DNA of 64,000 nt from NCBI RefSeq assembly GCF_018688495.1, contig NZ_CP061320.1, positions 1,584,586 to 1,648,585 on the forward strand, read 5' to 3'. Positions 10,066 through 19,817 of the stretch are shown here, piece by piece. The stretch's first letter is position 1. Every line of letters starts with the position of its first letter. A program made the position numbers and the translations under genes. The notes beneath the pieces are model-generated. The model worked only from the letters and a program-made list of their open reading frames with translations. It did no database searches and was not told where the DNA came from. The DNA comes from Polynucleobacter sp. Adler-ghost (GTDB taxonomy: Bacteria; Pseudomonadota; Gammaproteobacteria; Burkholderiales; Burkholderiaceae).

Positions 10066-11277
10066 CTACATTGAAGGGCCGCTAGGAACGGATCCCTCAC
10101 TACGTCTTGGGGAGTAAGCCTCCCAGTGATTACAGCCCGGGCACTGCCAGTAAAAACGACGCGCACGGAAACCACAGTTACCACAAGTGTAGCGAGCCAA
10201 ACTGGTGGTACGTTGCTTTAATAAATTAAGTGTTGCCTGTAAATCAGATACGCGCTCTGGCGTACCATTGCTCTCAGCCAATGTTAAACGTGTTTCCGCT
10301 AATTTCGAGAGAGCGCTTAAGCTTGGTGAGTGCTGCATCACCTCAACCAGCATCACTTCAGCTGCTTGAGCTCCACGAATGTGGGTCATATGCTTTTGCA
10401 CAATGTCGAGCAACTCACCAGATGCCTGGGTTTTTAATAACTCGCAAAGCGCACTTAAACCTTCCTCCGCTTTATTTAGCACAGTATGTGCTGCCATCCA
10501 CCGATCTGCGAGAAGATGCATATAGGCAGGATGCGTTTTAGCGATCACCGCCCATACCTCGATTGCCTGGGCTGGTCGATCCATAGCTATCAAATAATCA
10601 CCCTGCAGAATGAGTGCGCGTGCATGATGCGGAACCGCTTGTAATGCCAATTGAATGGATTGCTCAACTGCTGGTAAATCTTTCCGACGCAATGCTTCTT
10701 GACCAAGCTCACAATGAAACTGCGCGATCTCGGTGTGATGTGATTTTCCTTGTAAAGCCTCGAGTTCGCTAGCCGCAATGATGGCTTTTTTCCAGTCCCG
10801 CTCAATTTGATACATCTCGAGCAAACTCTCTTTTGCTGGGGCAGCAAACTTACCTTCACCTACGCGATTTAATGATGCTTCAGCGCGATCTAATAGACCG
10901 GCACGTAGAAAATCGCGCCCTAATTCATAGGCAGCATGATCTCGATCACGCGGCTTTAAGTCATCGCGATTAGCCAGATGCTGGTGAACTCGAATTGCAC
11001 GCTCAGTTTCGCCACGGCGACGGAATAAATTACCTAAAGCAAAGTGAAGATCGATTGTTTCGGGATCAAGCTGAGCGATCTTGACCAAGGTTTCAATTGC
11101 CTGATCAGGCTGCTCATTTAATAAGAGACTTAATCCTTTAAAGGTTGAACGCTGCTGACGCATCCGCTCTCGCTCATCCATGCGATTTTCAAGGCGTAAA
11201 TCCCAACGACTAGCTAACCAACCAATGCCAAACATAACTGGTATTAACAGCAGCCAGGAGGTAGCAATCTGAATCAT
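10066..11277 (-). CDS. lapB: LPS assembly protein LapB (TPR protein with rubredoxin-like zinc ribbon)
   Basis: 403 residues: one N-terminal membrane segment (about 5-20), a long run of TPR repeats, and a C-terminal four-cysteine metal ribbon with C365, C368, C379 and C382 (CGNC...CPGC). LapB (YciM) recruits LpxC to FtsH and so sets LPS synthesis. The usual neighbour lapA, a small two-helix membrane protein normally between ihfB and lapB, is missing: only 60 bp separate the two genes. No good Shine-Dalgarno site is seen; the start follows a terminator by about 18 bp. Confidence 0.92.
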   Translation of the reverse strand: MIQIATSWLLLIPVMFGIGWLASRWDLRLENRMDERERMRQQRSTFKGLSLLLNEQPDQAIETLVKIAQLDPETIDLHFALGNLFRRRGETERAIRVHQHLANRDDLKPRDRDHAAYELGRDFLRAGLLDRAEASLNRVGEGKFAAPAKESLLEMYQIERDWKKAIIAASELEALQGKSHHTEIAQFHCELGQEALRRKDLPAVEQSIQLALQAVPHHARALILQGDYLIAMDRPAQAIEVWAVIAKTHPAYMHLLADRWMAAHTVLNKAEEGLSALCELLKTQASGELLDIVQKHMTHIRGAQAAEVMLVEVMQHSPSLSALSKLAETRLTLAESNGTPERVSDLQATLNLLKQRTTSLARYTCGNCGFRARRFYWQCPGCNHWEAYSPRRSEGSVPSGPSM

Positions 11278-11295
11278 TTCGTGCAGAACTTAAAT

Positions 11296-11318
11296 AAAAA
11301 AATGGTCCGAATGGACCA
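11296..11318 (-). terminator. Terminator between ihfB and lapB
   Basis: On the minus strand TGGTCC-ATTC-GGACCA (stem of 6 bp at 11303-11318, perfectly paired) is followed by a run of seven T (complement of 11296-11302). The structure ends just 18 bp before the lapB start, so lapB is read either by partial readthrough or from a promoter overlapping the hairpin. Confidence 0.75.
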
Positions 11319-11337
11319 CTGGATATGCGCTATGTGA

Positions 11338-11682
11338 CTAGGCACCAGAACCCTCTTTAGGGCTCACCTGCTTCAGAGGCTTGTAATCAACACGCTCACG
11401 TAATTCTTTACCTGGCTTGAAATGGGGCACACGCTTTTCTGGGATCAATACTTTCTCACCAGATTTTGGGTTTCGACCAGTACGCGCAGGACGATGATGC
11501 AAAACAAAACTACCAACACCACGCAACTCAATCCGCTTGCCTTCGGCTAATGCGTGAGTCATCGTGTCTAGCAAAGTTTTTACAGCTAACTCCACATCTC
11601 TTGGTAGTAGCTGGGGAAACTGCTCCGCCAAACTCTCCACGAGCTCGGAACGAGTAATTGCTTGTTGCTCTTGATCTGACAT
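11338..11682 (-). CDS. ihfB: Integration host factor beta subunit
   Basis: The frame opens at a TTG (11691), but the ATG at 11682 gives the usual N-terminus [17 protein letters not shown] use it. 114 residues with the DNA-bending arm [30 protein letters not shown] and the conserved proline at the arm tip. With IhfA it bends DNA at promoters, recombination and replication sites. It lies downstream of rpsA as in many proteobacteria. No purine-rich Shine-Dalgarno is visible; the 11 bases before the ATG follow directly on the rpsA terminator's T tract. Confidence 0.93.
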   Translation of the reverse strand: MSDQEQQAITRSELVESLAEQFPQLLPRDVELAVKTLLDTMTHALAEGKRIELRGVGSFVLHHRPARTGRNPKSGEKVLIPEKRVPHFKPGKELRERVDYKPLKQVSPKEGSGA

Positions 11683-11692
11683 ATCTATCAAT

Positions 11693-11725
11693 AAAAAACC
11701 GCCGCCCTCCTGGTGGAGGACGGCG
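11693..11725 (-). terminator. Rho-independent terminator after rpsA
   Basis: A GC-rich stem of about 11 bp (11700-11710 with 11715-11725, one G-U pair on the minus-strand RNA), loop of 4 nt and a six-T run (complement of 11693-11698). It starts 8 bp after the rpsA stop and ends about 10 bp before the ihfB start. Confidence 0.88.
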
Positions 11726-11733
11726 ATATTGAT

Positions 11734-13407
11734 TTAGCCTTGATTGTCCATCTTTGCTTTTAACAAGGCGCCCAAGTTGGTTGTGCCAGACTGCGCATCA
11801 CCTTGGAGCTTGCTCATAGCATCTTGTTGGTCAGAGCTGTCTTTAGCTTTGATTGAAAGATTGATGGCACGTGACTTGCGATCAATGTTGATGATCATTG
11901 CAGTTACGCTATCGCCTTCTTTCAAAACATTACGTGCATCTTCAACGCGATCTGTTGAAATCTCAGAAGCACGTAAGTAAGCTTCAACTTCATCAGCCAA
12001 GTGAATGGTTGCACCCTTAGCATCAACAGCCTTCACAGTACCAGTTACAAGGCTACCCTTGTCGCTTACGGATGTGTAGTTATTGAATGGGTCACCAGAC
12101 AACTGTTTGATACCAAGAGAGATACGCTCTTTCTCAACATCAATAGCCAATACAGTAGCTTCCACTTCGTCGCCTTTTTTGTATTTCTTAACAGCTTCTT
12201 CGCCAGGCTCATTCCAAGAAATGTCTGAGAGGTGAACCAAACCATCGATACCGCCGGGCAAACCAATGAACACACCAAAGTCAGTAATAGACTTGATTGC
12301 ACCAGTCAACTTGTCGCCTTTTTGTTGGCCACGTGAAAACTCTTCCCATGGGTTTGCTTTGCACTGCTTGATGCCCAAGCTGATACGACGCTTGTCTTCA
12401 TCAATATCCAGAACCATCACTTCAACTTCGGTTCCTAGTGCAGTAGCTTTACTTGGAGCAACGTTCTTATTAGTCCAGTCCATCTCAGAAACATGTACCA
12501 AACCTTCGATACCAGATTCGATTTCTACGAATGCGCCGTAGTCAGTCAGGTTAGTTACCTTACCGAATAAACGGGTATTTGGTGGGTAACGACGAGCGAT
12601 ACCAACCCATGGATCATCACCAAGCTGTTTCACGCCGAGTGAAACACGGTTCTTCTCTTGATCGAACTTCAAAATCTTCGCGGTAACTTCTTGACCAACA
12701 GTCAACATCTCGCTTGGGTGACGTACACGACGCCATGCCAAATCGGTAATGTGCAAGAGGCCGTCAATACCACCGAGGTCCACGAACGCACCGTAGTCAG
12801 TAATATTTTTAACGATACCTTGAACAACGCTACCTTCCTTGAGGTTAGACATCAACTTCGCGCGCTCTTCACCTTGGCTAGCTTCAACAACTGCACGACG
12901 TGACAACACTACGTTGTTACGCTTGCGGTCAAGCTTGATAACCTTAAACTCCATCGTCTTACCTTCGTAAGGGCTGGTGTCTTTGATTGGGCGTGTGTCA
13001 ACGAGTGATCCAGGCAAGAATGCGCGGATACCGTTAACCATGACTGTTAAGCCGCCTTTAACCTTACCGGTAACAGTACCAGTAACGATCTCAGCTTGCT
13101 CAAGCGCTTTTTCCAAGTTCATCCATGATGCCAAGCGTTTCGCTTTGTCACGGGAAAGGATTGTGTCGCCATAGCCGTTCTCTAGAGCGTCAATAGCAAC
13201 AGAAACGAAATCGCCAGGAGCCACTTCAATCTCGCCAGCGTCGTTATGGAATTCTTCAACAGGAATAAACGCTTCGGATTTCAATCCAGCGTTAACAACG
13301 ACGAAGTTATGGTCGATGCGAAGTACTTCAGCCGAAATAACTTGGCCGGTCTTCATATTCGATCGGGTTAATGATTCTTCAAATAGTTCTGCAAATGATT
13401 CAGACAT
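11734..13407 (-). CDS. rpsA: 30S ribosomal protein S1
   Basis: 557 residues, the standard length, with six S1 RNA-binding repeats; repeats 3-6 show the recurrent pattern G-x-V-x-(N/S)-(L/I)-T-D-(Y/F)-G-(A/V)-F-(V/I) and the linker LGIKQ. S1 unwinds and recruits mRNA to the 30S subunit and is essential where Shine-Dalgarno sites are weak. The upstream 143-bp leader can form a long hairpin (separate entry), which matters because S1 represses its own translation in E. coli. Confidence 0.97.
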   Translation of the reverse strand: MSESFAELFEESLTRSNMKTGQVISAEVLRIDHNFVVVNAGLKSEAFIPVEEFHNDAGEIEVAPGDFVSVAIDALENGYGDTILSRDKAKRLASWMNLEKALEQAEIVTGTVTGKVKGGLTVMVNGIRAFLPGSLVDTRPIKDTSPYEGKTMEFKVIKLDRKRNNVVLSRRAVVEASQGEERAKLMSNLKEGSVVQGIVKNITDYGAFVDLGGIDGLLHITDLAWRRVRHPSEMLTVGQEVTAKILKFDQEKNRVSLGVKQLGDDPWVGIARRYPPNTRLFGKVTNLTDYGAFVEIESGIEGLVHVSEMDWTNKNVAPSKATALGTEVEVMVLDIDEDKRRISLGIKQCKANPWEEFSRGQQKGDKLTGAIKSITDFGVFIGLPGGIDGLVHLSDISWNEPGEEAVKKYKKGDEVEATVLAIDVEKERISLGIKQLSGDPFNNYTSVSDKGSLVTGTVKAVDAKGATIHLADEVEAYLRASEISTDRVEDARNVLKEGDSVTAMIINIDRKSRAINLSIKAKDSSDQQDAMSKLQGDAQSGTTNLGALLKAKMDNQG

Positions 13408-13463
13408 TTATATATTCACTTTGTGCCGCCAGAAGGCCTGACGGGTTAGGTTAAAAAAGCCCC

Positions 13464-13505
13464 AAGAAACACGCTCAATTAGATAATCGCGTTGTAGAGT
13501 TTCTT
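13464..13505 (-). promoter_or_regulatory. Hairpin in the rpsA leader followed by a T tract
   Basis: On the minus strand AAGAAAC (13499-13505) can pair with GTTTCTT (13464-13470), and an inner ACGC/GCGT stem (13489-13492 with 13471-13474) continues it across an asymmetric bulge. The structure is followed by GGGGC and six T (complement of 13453-13458). It lies between cmk and the rpsA start. It could be a cmk terminator with a spacer or part of an S1 autoregulatory leader; the sequence alone does not decide. Confidence 0.4.
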
Positions 13506-13550
13506 AAGACGCCAAAACAACTTCTACTACTGTTTACTACCTACCCAAAA

Positions 13551-14213
13551 CTAAGCTGTTGTTGATTGATACCAATCTAAAACCGTCTTAACTGCTTGAT
13601 CTATCGATAATTCCGATGTTTCTAGCACTTTGGCGCCGTCTGCGACTAACAAAGGAGCGGCACCTCGACTACTATCTCTGGCATCGCGCTCTTGCAAATC
13701 ATGCAACAAGTTCTCTAGTTTAGCAGAAATTCCCTTAGCTATCAATTGCTTATACCGTCGTTCAGCCCTAGCTTGGGCTGTCGCTGTTAGGAAAATCTTC
13801 AAAACAGCATCGGGAAATATCACACTTGCCATATCGCGACCATCAGCAACCAAGCCCGGAGCCCGCCTAAAACCATGCTGAACACCTACTAAAGCCTGCC
13901 TGACTTCTGGGTGCACCGCTATTGCAGAAGCACGCAAACCAATGCTTTCTGTCCGAATGGCATCGGTCACATCTTCGGAATTGAGCAAAATTTGACCATT
14001 TTTGAATGAAATCACCAGTTTTTTGGCCAAAATACCCAGTTCCGGGCCATTTTGAAGATCAACACATGCTTTTTGACTCCCCAAAGCGACGAGTCGGTAG
14101 AGTGCACCACTGTCCAAATAATGAAAGCCCAGCCTCTCGGCCACAAGGGAGGCAACCGTACCTTTACCAGAAGCGGTAGGTCCATCAATGGCGATGACTG
14201 GCGGTAAATTCAT
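13551..14213 (-). CDS. cmk: Cytidylate kinase
   Basis: 220 residues. The Walker A loop [12 protein letters not shown] is at residues 11-22, followed by YLDSGALYR and the CMP-binding block [19 protein letters not shown] is the lid region. Phosphorylates CMP and dCMP using ATP. Sits between aroA and rpsA, an order conserved across proteobacteria, and is only 12 bp downstream of aroA. Confidence 0.96.
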   Translation of the reverse strand: MNLPPVIAIDGPTASGKGTVASLVAERLGFHYLDSGALYRLVALGSQKACVDLQNGPELGILAKKLVISFKNGQILLNSEDVTDAIRTESIGLRASAIAVHPEVRQALVGVQHGFRRAPGLVADGRDMASVIFPDAVLKIFLTATAQARAERRYKQLIAKGISAKLENLLHDLQERDARDSSRGAAPLLVADGAKVLETSELSIDQAVKTVLDWYQSTTA

Positions 14214-14225
14214 TAAAAGCGACTT

Positions 14226-15554
14226 CTAGGAGACGATCTTTGCAAACTCTGCAAAGTAAGTTGGGAAGGTTTTAGCAACGCAATTGGGATCGTTGATCTT
14301 GAGAGCATTGGGACCAAAAGCAGCTAGCGAGAAGCACATGGCCATACGATGGTCATCATAAGTATCAATACCTTCATCCGGAGACTTCCAATCAGAAATA
14401 GACGGCGGCGCTTGAACTACGATGTAATCAGCACCCTCTTGAACAATAGCGCCCACCTTTTTTAATTCTTTAGCCATTGCCGCAATACGATCAGTTTCCT
14501 TCACACGCCAGCTCGCAATATTATTCAAGCGCGTAGGTCCTTCAGCAAACAGTGCGGCAACAGCCAAGGTCATCGCCGCATCCGGAATCTCTGTGCAATC
14601 GATCGTAATACCATTGAGCTTGCCGTTGGCATTTTGAACGCCAGCAACTTCAATCCAATCCTCGCCCGACGAAATCTTCGCGCCCATTAAGGCTAAGGCA
14701 TCAGCAAAAGCAACATCACCCTGAATACTTTGACTACCAACGCCTAAGACGCGCACTGGTCCACCACCAATCGCACCAAGTGCTAAGAAGTAAGAAGCAG
14801 ACGATGCGTCACCTTCAACAGACAGCACTCCGGGACTTTGATATACCGCCTCAGAAGTTTTGGCAGGAATCACAAACGACTGGGCATCGGGGCAAGCTAC
14901 TTTAACGCCAAAGCGCGCCATCAGCTTGAGCGTGATGTCAATATAAGGACGAGAAATCAATTCACCGATCACTTCAATCTTGACGGGCTCTTTTGCAACT
15001 AAAGGCAAGGCCATCAACAAGGCAGTCAGGAATTGGCTTGAGACATCGCCCCGCACCTTCACCACGTCTTTCATTTCAATATCAGCGGCAATGATCTTAA
15101 TGGGTGGATAGCCTTCTTGTAATTCATAGTCAATCTTTGCCCCCACTTGGCGCAGGCCATCCACTAAATCTCGAATGGGTCTTTCATGCATACGAGGCAC
15201 ACCAGATAAACGGTAGTGACCGCCTTGCATAGCAAGAGCCGCTGTTAATGGACGAATTGCTGTACCTGCATTACCCATAAAGAGATCAGCATTTTGCACC
15301 GGGAACTTCCCGCTGCAACCTTCAACCACACAAACTTTGTCACCTTGATCACTTACCGATAAACCCAGCTGGCGAAGTGCATTACGCATCACCTGGGTAT
15401 CGTCAGCATCTAGTAGATTTTTAAGTGTTGTAGTGCCTGACGATAGGGCGGCCAACAACAGGGCACGATTGGAAATGCTTTTTGATCCAGGTAAGACAAT
15501 CGAACCCTGCGCTCGCTTGAATGGTCCAATTTTGATATCCGGCAATCCACTCAT
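14226..15554 (-). CDS. aroA: 3-phosphoshikimate 1-carboxyvinyltransferase (EPSP synthase)
   Basis: The ATG at 15554 overlaps the tyrA stop by one base (TGATG); the frame also opens one codon earlier with TTG. About 442 residues, two-domain EPSPS. Visible motifs: [16 protein letters not shown] near the N-terminus, [29 protein letters not shown] and the C-terminal [15 protein letters not shown] with DDHRMAM. It condenses shikimate-3-phosphate with phosphoenolpyruvate in the shikimate pathway. The motif GNAGTAIRP is the glyphosate-sensitive (class I) form. Coupled with tyrA upstream and cmk downstream. Confidence 0.96.
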   Translation of the reverse strand: MSGLPDIKIGPFKRAQGSIVLPGSKSISNRALLLAALSSGTTTLKNLLDADDTQVMRNALRQLGLSVSDQGDKVCVVEGCSGKFPVQNADLFMGNAGTAIRPLTAALAMQGGHYRLSGVPRMHERPIRDLVDGLRQVGAKIDYELQEGYPPIKIIAADIEMKDVVKVRGDVSSQFLTALLMALPLVAKEPVKIEVIGELISRPYIDITLKLMARFGVKVACPDAQSFVIPAKTSEAVYQSPGVLSVEGDASSASYFLALGAIGGGPVRVLGVGSQSIQGDVAFADALALMGAKISSGEDWIEVAGVQNANGKLNGITIDCTEIPDAAMTLAVAALFAEGPTRLNNIASWRVKETDRIAAMAKELKKVGAIVQEGADYIVVQAPPSISDWKSPDEGIDTYDDHRMAMCFSLAAFGPNALKINDPNCVAKTFPTYFAEFAKIVS

Positions 15555-16435
15555 CAAAGCCCATCCAAATCTTGGCGTGCTTTGCTGGCCTTGTTGAATA
15601 ACTTCTCCAAGCCTGCACCATCATTCTCAGCAATTAATTTACGCATGTGACTCACGATGAGCAAATATTGATCAAGCTCTTTAAGAACTGCAGTGCGATT
15701 ACCCAGGCAAATATCACGCCACATCTCTGGGCTCGAAGCTGCAATACGCGTGAAATCTTTAAAGCCTGCGCCCACATGACTGAGTTTTTGATCGGCATCT
15801 TCTGAGTTCACAACACTAGCCATTAATGCATAAGACAATAGATGCGGTAAATGAGAGACTGCTGCATAAATCGCATCATGCTGAACACAAGAAATCCTTT
15901 TAACAACCGAGCCAACTGACTGCCAAAAGCCTTCGATTAGATCTGTATCTTGTGGAGAGTTTTCCTGTAAGGGACAAAGAATGGTTTGCTTACCTGCAAA
16001 TAAATCTGCTTTCGCAGCGCTAGCACCATGTTGTGCACCACCAGCAATCGGGTGCGCCGGTACAAACTGACAAGCTTTTTTACCCAATACTTCTTTAGCA
16101 GCCAAAATCACATCGCCCTTAGTGCTGCCCGCATCTGTCATCATTGTTCTAGGCTCGAGATGAGGTTCAATGGTTTCAAAGGCTGCGCGCATTTGCGCTA
16201 CTGGCATACACAACACAATCACGTCAGATTGCTTAGCCGCCTCAGCCAGTTCAACTACAGCATCTATAGCGCCCATTTTGAGGGCTTGATCTAAATTAGG
16301 GGCGCTACGGCCGACACCTAAGACCTGATTGACCACGCCCGCTTTTTTTAATGCAAGACCTAAGGAAGCACCAATGAGACCAACGCCAACAATCGCGACG
16401 GTACCGTAATTACTGGATGGGTTAATGATGGCCAT
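15554..16435 (-). CDS. tyrA: Prephenate dehydrogenase
   Basis: 293 residues. Rossmann motif [10 protein letters not shown] at 17-26, then the prephenate dehydrogenase core with HPIAGG (about residue 128) and [11 protein letters not shown]. Converts prephenate to 4-hydroxyphenylpyruvate with NAD(P), the first committed step to tyrosine. No fused chorismate mutase or ACT domain. It lies in the run serC-pheA-hisC-tyrA-aroA, so all genes for aromatic amino acid end steps are transcribed together. Confidence 0.94.
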   Translation of the reverse strand: MAIINPSSNYGTVAIVGVGLIGASLGLALKKAGVVNQVLGVGRSAPNLDQALKMGAIDAVVELAEAAKQSDVIVLCMPVAQMRAAFETIEPHLEPRTMMTDAGSTKGDVILAAKEVLGKKACQFVPAHPIAGGAQHGASAAKADLFAGKQTILCPLQENSPQDTDLIEGFWQSVGSVVKRISCVQHDAIYAAVSHLPHLLSYALMASVVNSEDADQKLSHVGAGFKDFTRIAASSPEMWRDICLGNRTAVLKELDQYLLIVSHMRKLIAENDGAGLEKLFNKASKARQDLDGL

Positions 16436-16467
16436 TGGCTTATGAAATTTGTCTAATTGGCGTTGAA

Positions 16468-17598
16468 TTAACGTTGCGCCAAAATATCTTTAAGAGCATC
16501 AATAAAAGCTGCATTCTCTTCAGGCAAGCCAATGGAAATACGTAACCATTGTGGCAAACCGTAATTGCCAACTGGACGAACAATAATGCCACGCTTAAGC
16601 AACTCTAAATTAATGCGAGCACCAGCACCATCATCCTCGCCAACCTTCACCAATACAAAGTTACCTGCTGATGGAAGATAAGTTAAGCCAAGCGCATCAA
16701 ATGCTTGAGTAAGTTGAGCTAAACCAGTGCGATTCAATTCAAAGCCTTGCTGCAAGAAAGCAGAATCTTGGAACGCTGCGATCGCTGCGGCTTGTGCAAG
16801 ACTATTAACGTTAAATGGCTGACGGATGCGATTGAGTAAATCCGTTAAGGCAGGCTGAGCCACACCATATCCGATTCGTAAACCTGCCAAACCATATGCC
16901 TTAGAAAAGCTTCGCGACAAAATCATATTGGGAAAACGCTTCACCCAAGCAATTGCGTCATAGCGCTTTTCTGGGGCAAGGTACTCGTTATAAGCTTCAT
17001 CCAATACGACCACCACATGAGCAGGAACAGCCATTAAGAAATCCTCGATCTCTTTAGCGCTTAAGTAGCTACCAGTCGGATTATTTGGATTGGCCACAAA
17101 CACCAACTTAGCTTTATCACCTGAGGCTTTAACTGCTTGCAACATAGCACGCAGATCATGACCATACATTGCAGTTGCAGCCACTTCAATCGCCTTAGCA
17201 CCAACTGCTTGTGTTGCCAATGGATATACCGCAAAGGCATGTTTGGAGAAAACTACCTCATCGCCAGCTTGAGCTACTGCGCGTGCAGCTAACTCCAAAA
17301 TATCATTACTGCCATTGCCTAAGGTAATCCAATCCGCTGGAACGCCTAAACGTAATGACAAAACATTCTTTAATTCAAAACCATTAGAGTCTGGATAGCG
17401 ACCTAAGTCACTCGCAGCCTTGAGCATCGCGTCTTGCGCCGACTTTGGCATGCCTAATGGATTTTCATTGGAAGCTAATTTGACAATCTTGTTTTCATCA
17501 AGGCCGTACTCACGCGCGACCTCACTGATAGGTCGCCCGCCAACATAGGGCGCTATCGCATGGATATGCTTTAAACCGATATTAGATTTTGATGTCAT
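16468..17598 (-). CDS. hisC: Histidinol-phosphate aminotransferase (HisC family)
   Basis: 376 residues, PLP fold type I. The lysine that binds PLP is in SRSFSKAYGLAGLRIG (about residue 230); NPNNPTGS and LDEAYNEY are the usual cofactor contacts. The family transfers the amino group to imidazole acetol phosphate, and the copy placed in the pheA-tyrA operon often also acts as an aromatic aminotransferase for phenylalanine and tyrosine. Its ATG overlaps the pheA stop by 4 bp. Position in the aromatic operon argues for the aromatic role. Confidence 0.92.
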   Translation of the reverse strand: MTSKSNIGLKHIHAIAPYVGGRPISEVAREYGLDENKIVKLASNENPLGMPKSAQDAMLKAASDLGRYPDSNGFELKNVLSLRLGVPADWITLGNGSNDILELAARAVAQAGDEVVFSKHAFAVYPLATQAVGAKAIEVAATAMYGHDLRAMLQAVKASGDKAKLVFVANPNNPTGSYLSAKEIEDFLMAVPAHVVVVLDEAYNEYLAPEKRYDAIAWVKRFPNMILSRSFSKAYGLAGLRIGYGVAQPALTDLLNRIRQPFNVNSLAQAAAIAAFQDSAFLQQGFELNRTGLAQLTQAFDALGLTYLPSAGNFVLVKVGEDDGAGARINLELLKRGIIVRPVGNYGLPQWLRISIGLPEENAAFIDALKDILAQR

Positions 17599-18689
17599 GC
17601 TGAATGAGGATATGAGCCGAGGTTTTTATAAAAAGCAGCTGTCGTTTTTAAGTCTTCCAAGGCTTTAGCTACTTTTGCATCTTCAGCGTGCCCTGCTACA
17701 TCAATATAGAAGTGGTACTCCCAAGTTCCCTTGCGAGCAGGACGAGACTCAAAGCGGTTCATGGAAACGCCATGCTTAGCTAAAGGCTCTAATAAACGAT
17801 GTACTGCACCTGGTTGGTTATCCACTGATAGCACCAGAGATGTTTGATCTTTGCCGGTAGGCTGACACTCATAAGTTCCAACCACTACAAAACGGGTACG
17901 GTTGTGTGGATCATCCTGAATCTGCGCAGCCACAGCCTGCAATCCATAAGCTTCTTGCGCAGGGTCTCCAGCAATTGCTGCCAAGCTGGGGTCCAGAGAA
18001 GCCATACGCGCTGCCTCAGCGTTGCTACTGACTGCCTGGCGCTTCAATTGAGGCGCATGCACACTCAACCATTGCTGACATTGCGCTAAAGCTTGGGCGT
18101 GAGCGCAAACCGTGGTCACGCCATCTAAGTTACCGCTCTTAGTTAGCAGATGGTGACGAATAGGTAGCACCACTTCACCGCTAATCCGCATCGGTGAATC
18201 TAGAAGCAAGTCCAAGGTTCTTGAAATCGCACCCTCACTAGAATTTTCTACAGGCACAACCCCAAACTGCGCTGCACCCTTCTCCACCGCTTTAAATACT
18301 TCATCCAAACTATTGCAAGGAAGACCCGCAATCGAGTGGCCAAAATAGGTTTGAGCCGCTTGCTCTGAAAATGTTCCTACTGGTCCGAGATAGGCAATCG
18401 TCTGACGAGCCTCTAAGGCACGGCAAGCCGACATAACCTCACGCCAAATTGCCGCAATACCATCAGGTAACAAGGGGCCCTTGCTGAGCTCTTGTAGGCG
18501 CGCAACAACTTGACGCTCACGCTCAGGCCTAAATACTGGTGACGAAAACCCACCTTTTATGTGGCCAACCTCTTGAGCAGCTTTTGCGCGCTGTGATAAC
18601 AAATCTAAAATCTGCGCATCCAGTGCATCGATTTTGTCGCGAATTGGCGCTAGTCGCTGTTCTTCTGTACTTGGGTCTTTGGAGCTCAT
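17595..18689 (-). CDS. pheA: Bifunctional chorismate mutase / prephenate dehydratase
   Basis: 364 residues with three parts in order: an AroQ-type chorismate mutase (about 10-95; RDKIDALDAQILDLLSQRAKAAQEV), the prephenate dehydratase domain beginning IAYLGPVGTFSEQAA and including the NSSEGAISRT active-site loop, and a C-terminal ACT domain with QPGAVHRLLEPLAKHGVSMNRFESRP, which senses phenylalanine. Makes phenylpyruvate from chorismate. Its start overlaps the serC stop by one base. Confidence 0.96.
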   Translation of the reverse strand: MSSKDPSTEEQRLAPIRDKIDALDAQILDLLSQRAKAAQEVGHIKGGFSSPVFRPERERQVVARLQELSKGPLLPDGIAAIWREVMSACRALEARQTIAYLGPVGTFSEQAAQTYFGHSIAGLPCNSLDEVFKAVEKGAAQFGVVPVENSSEGAISRTLDLLLDSPMRISGEVVLPIRHHLLTKSGNLDGVTTVCAHAQALAQCQQWLSVHAPQLKRQAVSSNAEAARMASLDPSLAAIAGDPAQEAYGLQAVAAQIQDDPHNRTRFVVVGTYECQPTGKDQTSLVLSVDNQPGAVHRLLEPLAKHGVSMNRFESRPARKGTWEYHFYIDVAGHAEDAKVAKALEDLKTTAAFYKNLGSYPHSA

Positions 18690-19786
18690 TAGGCACGCCT
18701 TTCAAAGTCACGCATAAATTCCACCAAGGCCTTGACGCCCTCTAGTGGCATTGCGTTGTAAATACTGGCGCGCATACCGCCTGCCGCCTTGTGGCCGCGC
18801 AATGCAACTAAGCCTGCCACATTAGATTGCTCGAGAAACTGGGCGTTTAAATTTTCATCCTTTAGGAAGAAGGTGACATTCATACGAGAGCGATATTCTT
18901 TAGGAATGCGATTTTCGTAAAGACCGCTTTGATCCAAGAAGTTGTATAGCAAATCCGCTTTTTCTTGATTACGGCTCTCAATCGCTTTTACACCACCCTG
19001 CTTCAGTAACCACTTAAAGCCTAGTCCAGCCATATAAATCGAGAAAGTAGGCGGCGTGTTTAACATGGAGTCAGTTGCCGCTTGTTTAGACCAATCCCAA
19101 ATCGATGGCGTAATTTTCATACCGTGACCCATCAAGTCTTTGCGTACGATCACAATCGTTACACCCGATGGGCCAATATTTTTTTGTGCGCCACCAAACC
19201 AGACGCCACATTTTGTGACATCGATTTCTCTAGATAGGATATTGCTAGAAATATCAGCGACCAAGAGCTTGCCGTTGACATCAGGTACATATGGAAACTC
19301 TACGCCACCAATAGTTTCATTCGCACAGTAATGAACGTAAGCAGCATCATCTGATAGTTGCCAAGTAGATCTTGCAGGAATCGTATTGAATTTTTCAGCT
19401 GCTGAAGAAGCTGCTAAATGAGCAACACCATACTTATCTGCTTCTTTATAAGACTTTTCTGACCAAATGCCAGTTACTAAAAAATCTGCCTTTGGACCAT
19501 TCTTGGCTAAGGGCATCAGGTTCATGGGGATGGCAGCATTCTGACCCAATCCACCACCTTGAAGCATCAATATTTCATAGGAATCCGGAATGCCCATGAG
19601 GGTGCGTAAGTCTTGCAATACCTCCTCATACAGGGCCATGAACTCTTTGCCCCGATGGCTCACTTCCATGACGCTTGCACCCAAGCCCTGCCAATTCAAC
19701 ATCTCTGCAGCAGCCTGCTTCAATACCTCTTCAGGCAAGGTAGCAGGTCCCGCAGCGAAATTGAAAATGCGGCGGTCAAACGTCAT
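18689..19786 (-). CDS. serC: Phosphoserine aminotransferase
   Basis: 365 residues, class V PLP aminotransferase. The PLP lysine is in WFGGAQKNIGPSG; the N-terminal block FNFAAGPATLPEEVL is specific for SerC. Converts 3-phosphohydroxypyruvate to phosphoserine for serine and also serves pyridoxine synthesis. It is 31 bp downstream of gyrA and opens the serC-pheA-hisC-tyrA-aroA-cmk run. Confidence 0.96.
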   Translation of the reverse strand: MTFDRRIFNFAAGPATLPEEVLKQAAAEMLNWQGLGASVMEVSHRGKEFMALYEEVLQDLRTLMGIPDSYEILMLQGGGLGQNAAIPMNLMPLAKNGPKADFLVTGIWSEKSYKEADKYGVAHLAASSAAEKFNTIPARSTWQLSDDAAYVHYCANETIGGVEFPYVPDVNGKLLVADISSNILSREIDVTKCGVWFGGAQKNIGPSGVTIVIVRKDLMGHGMKITPSIWDWSKQAATDSMLNTPPTFSIYMAGLGFKWLLKQGGVKAIESRNQEKADLLYNFLDQSGLYENRIPKEYRSRMNVTFFLKDENLNAQFLEQSNVAGLVALRGHKAAGGMRASIYNAMPLEGVKALVEFMRDFERRA

Positions 19787-19817
19787 GATGGGTTAATTAA
19801 CCTTGAATGGATGCCAA

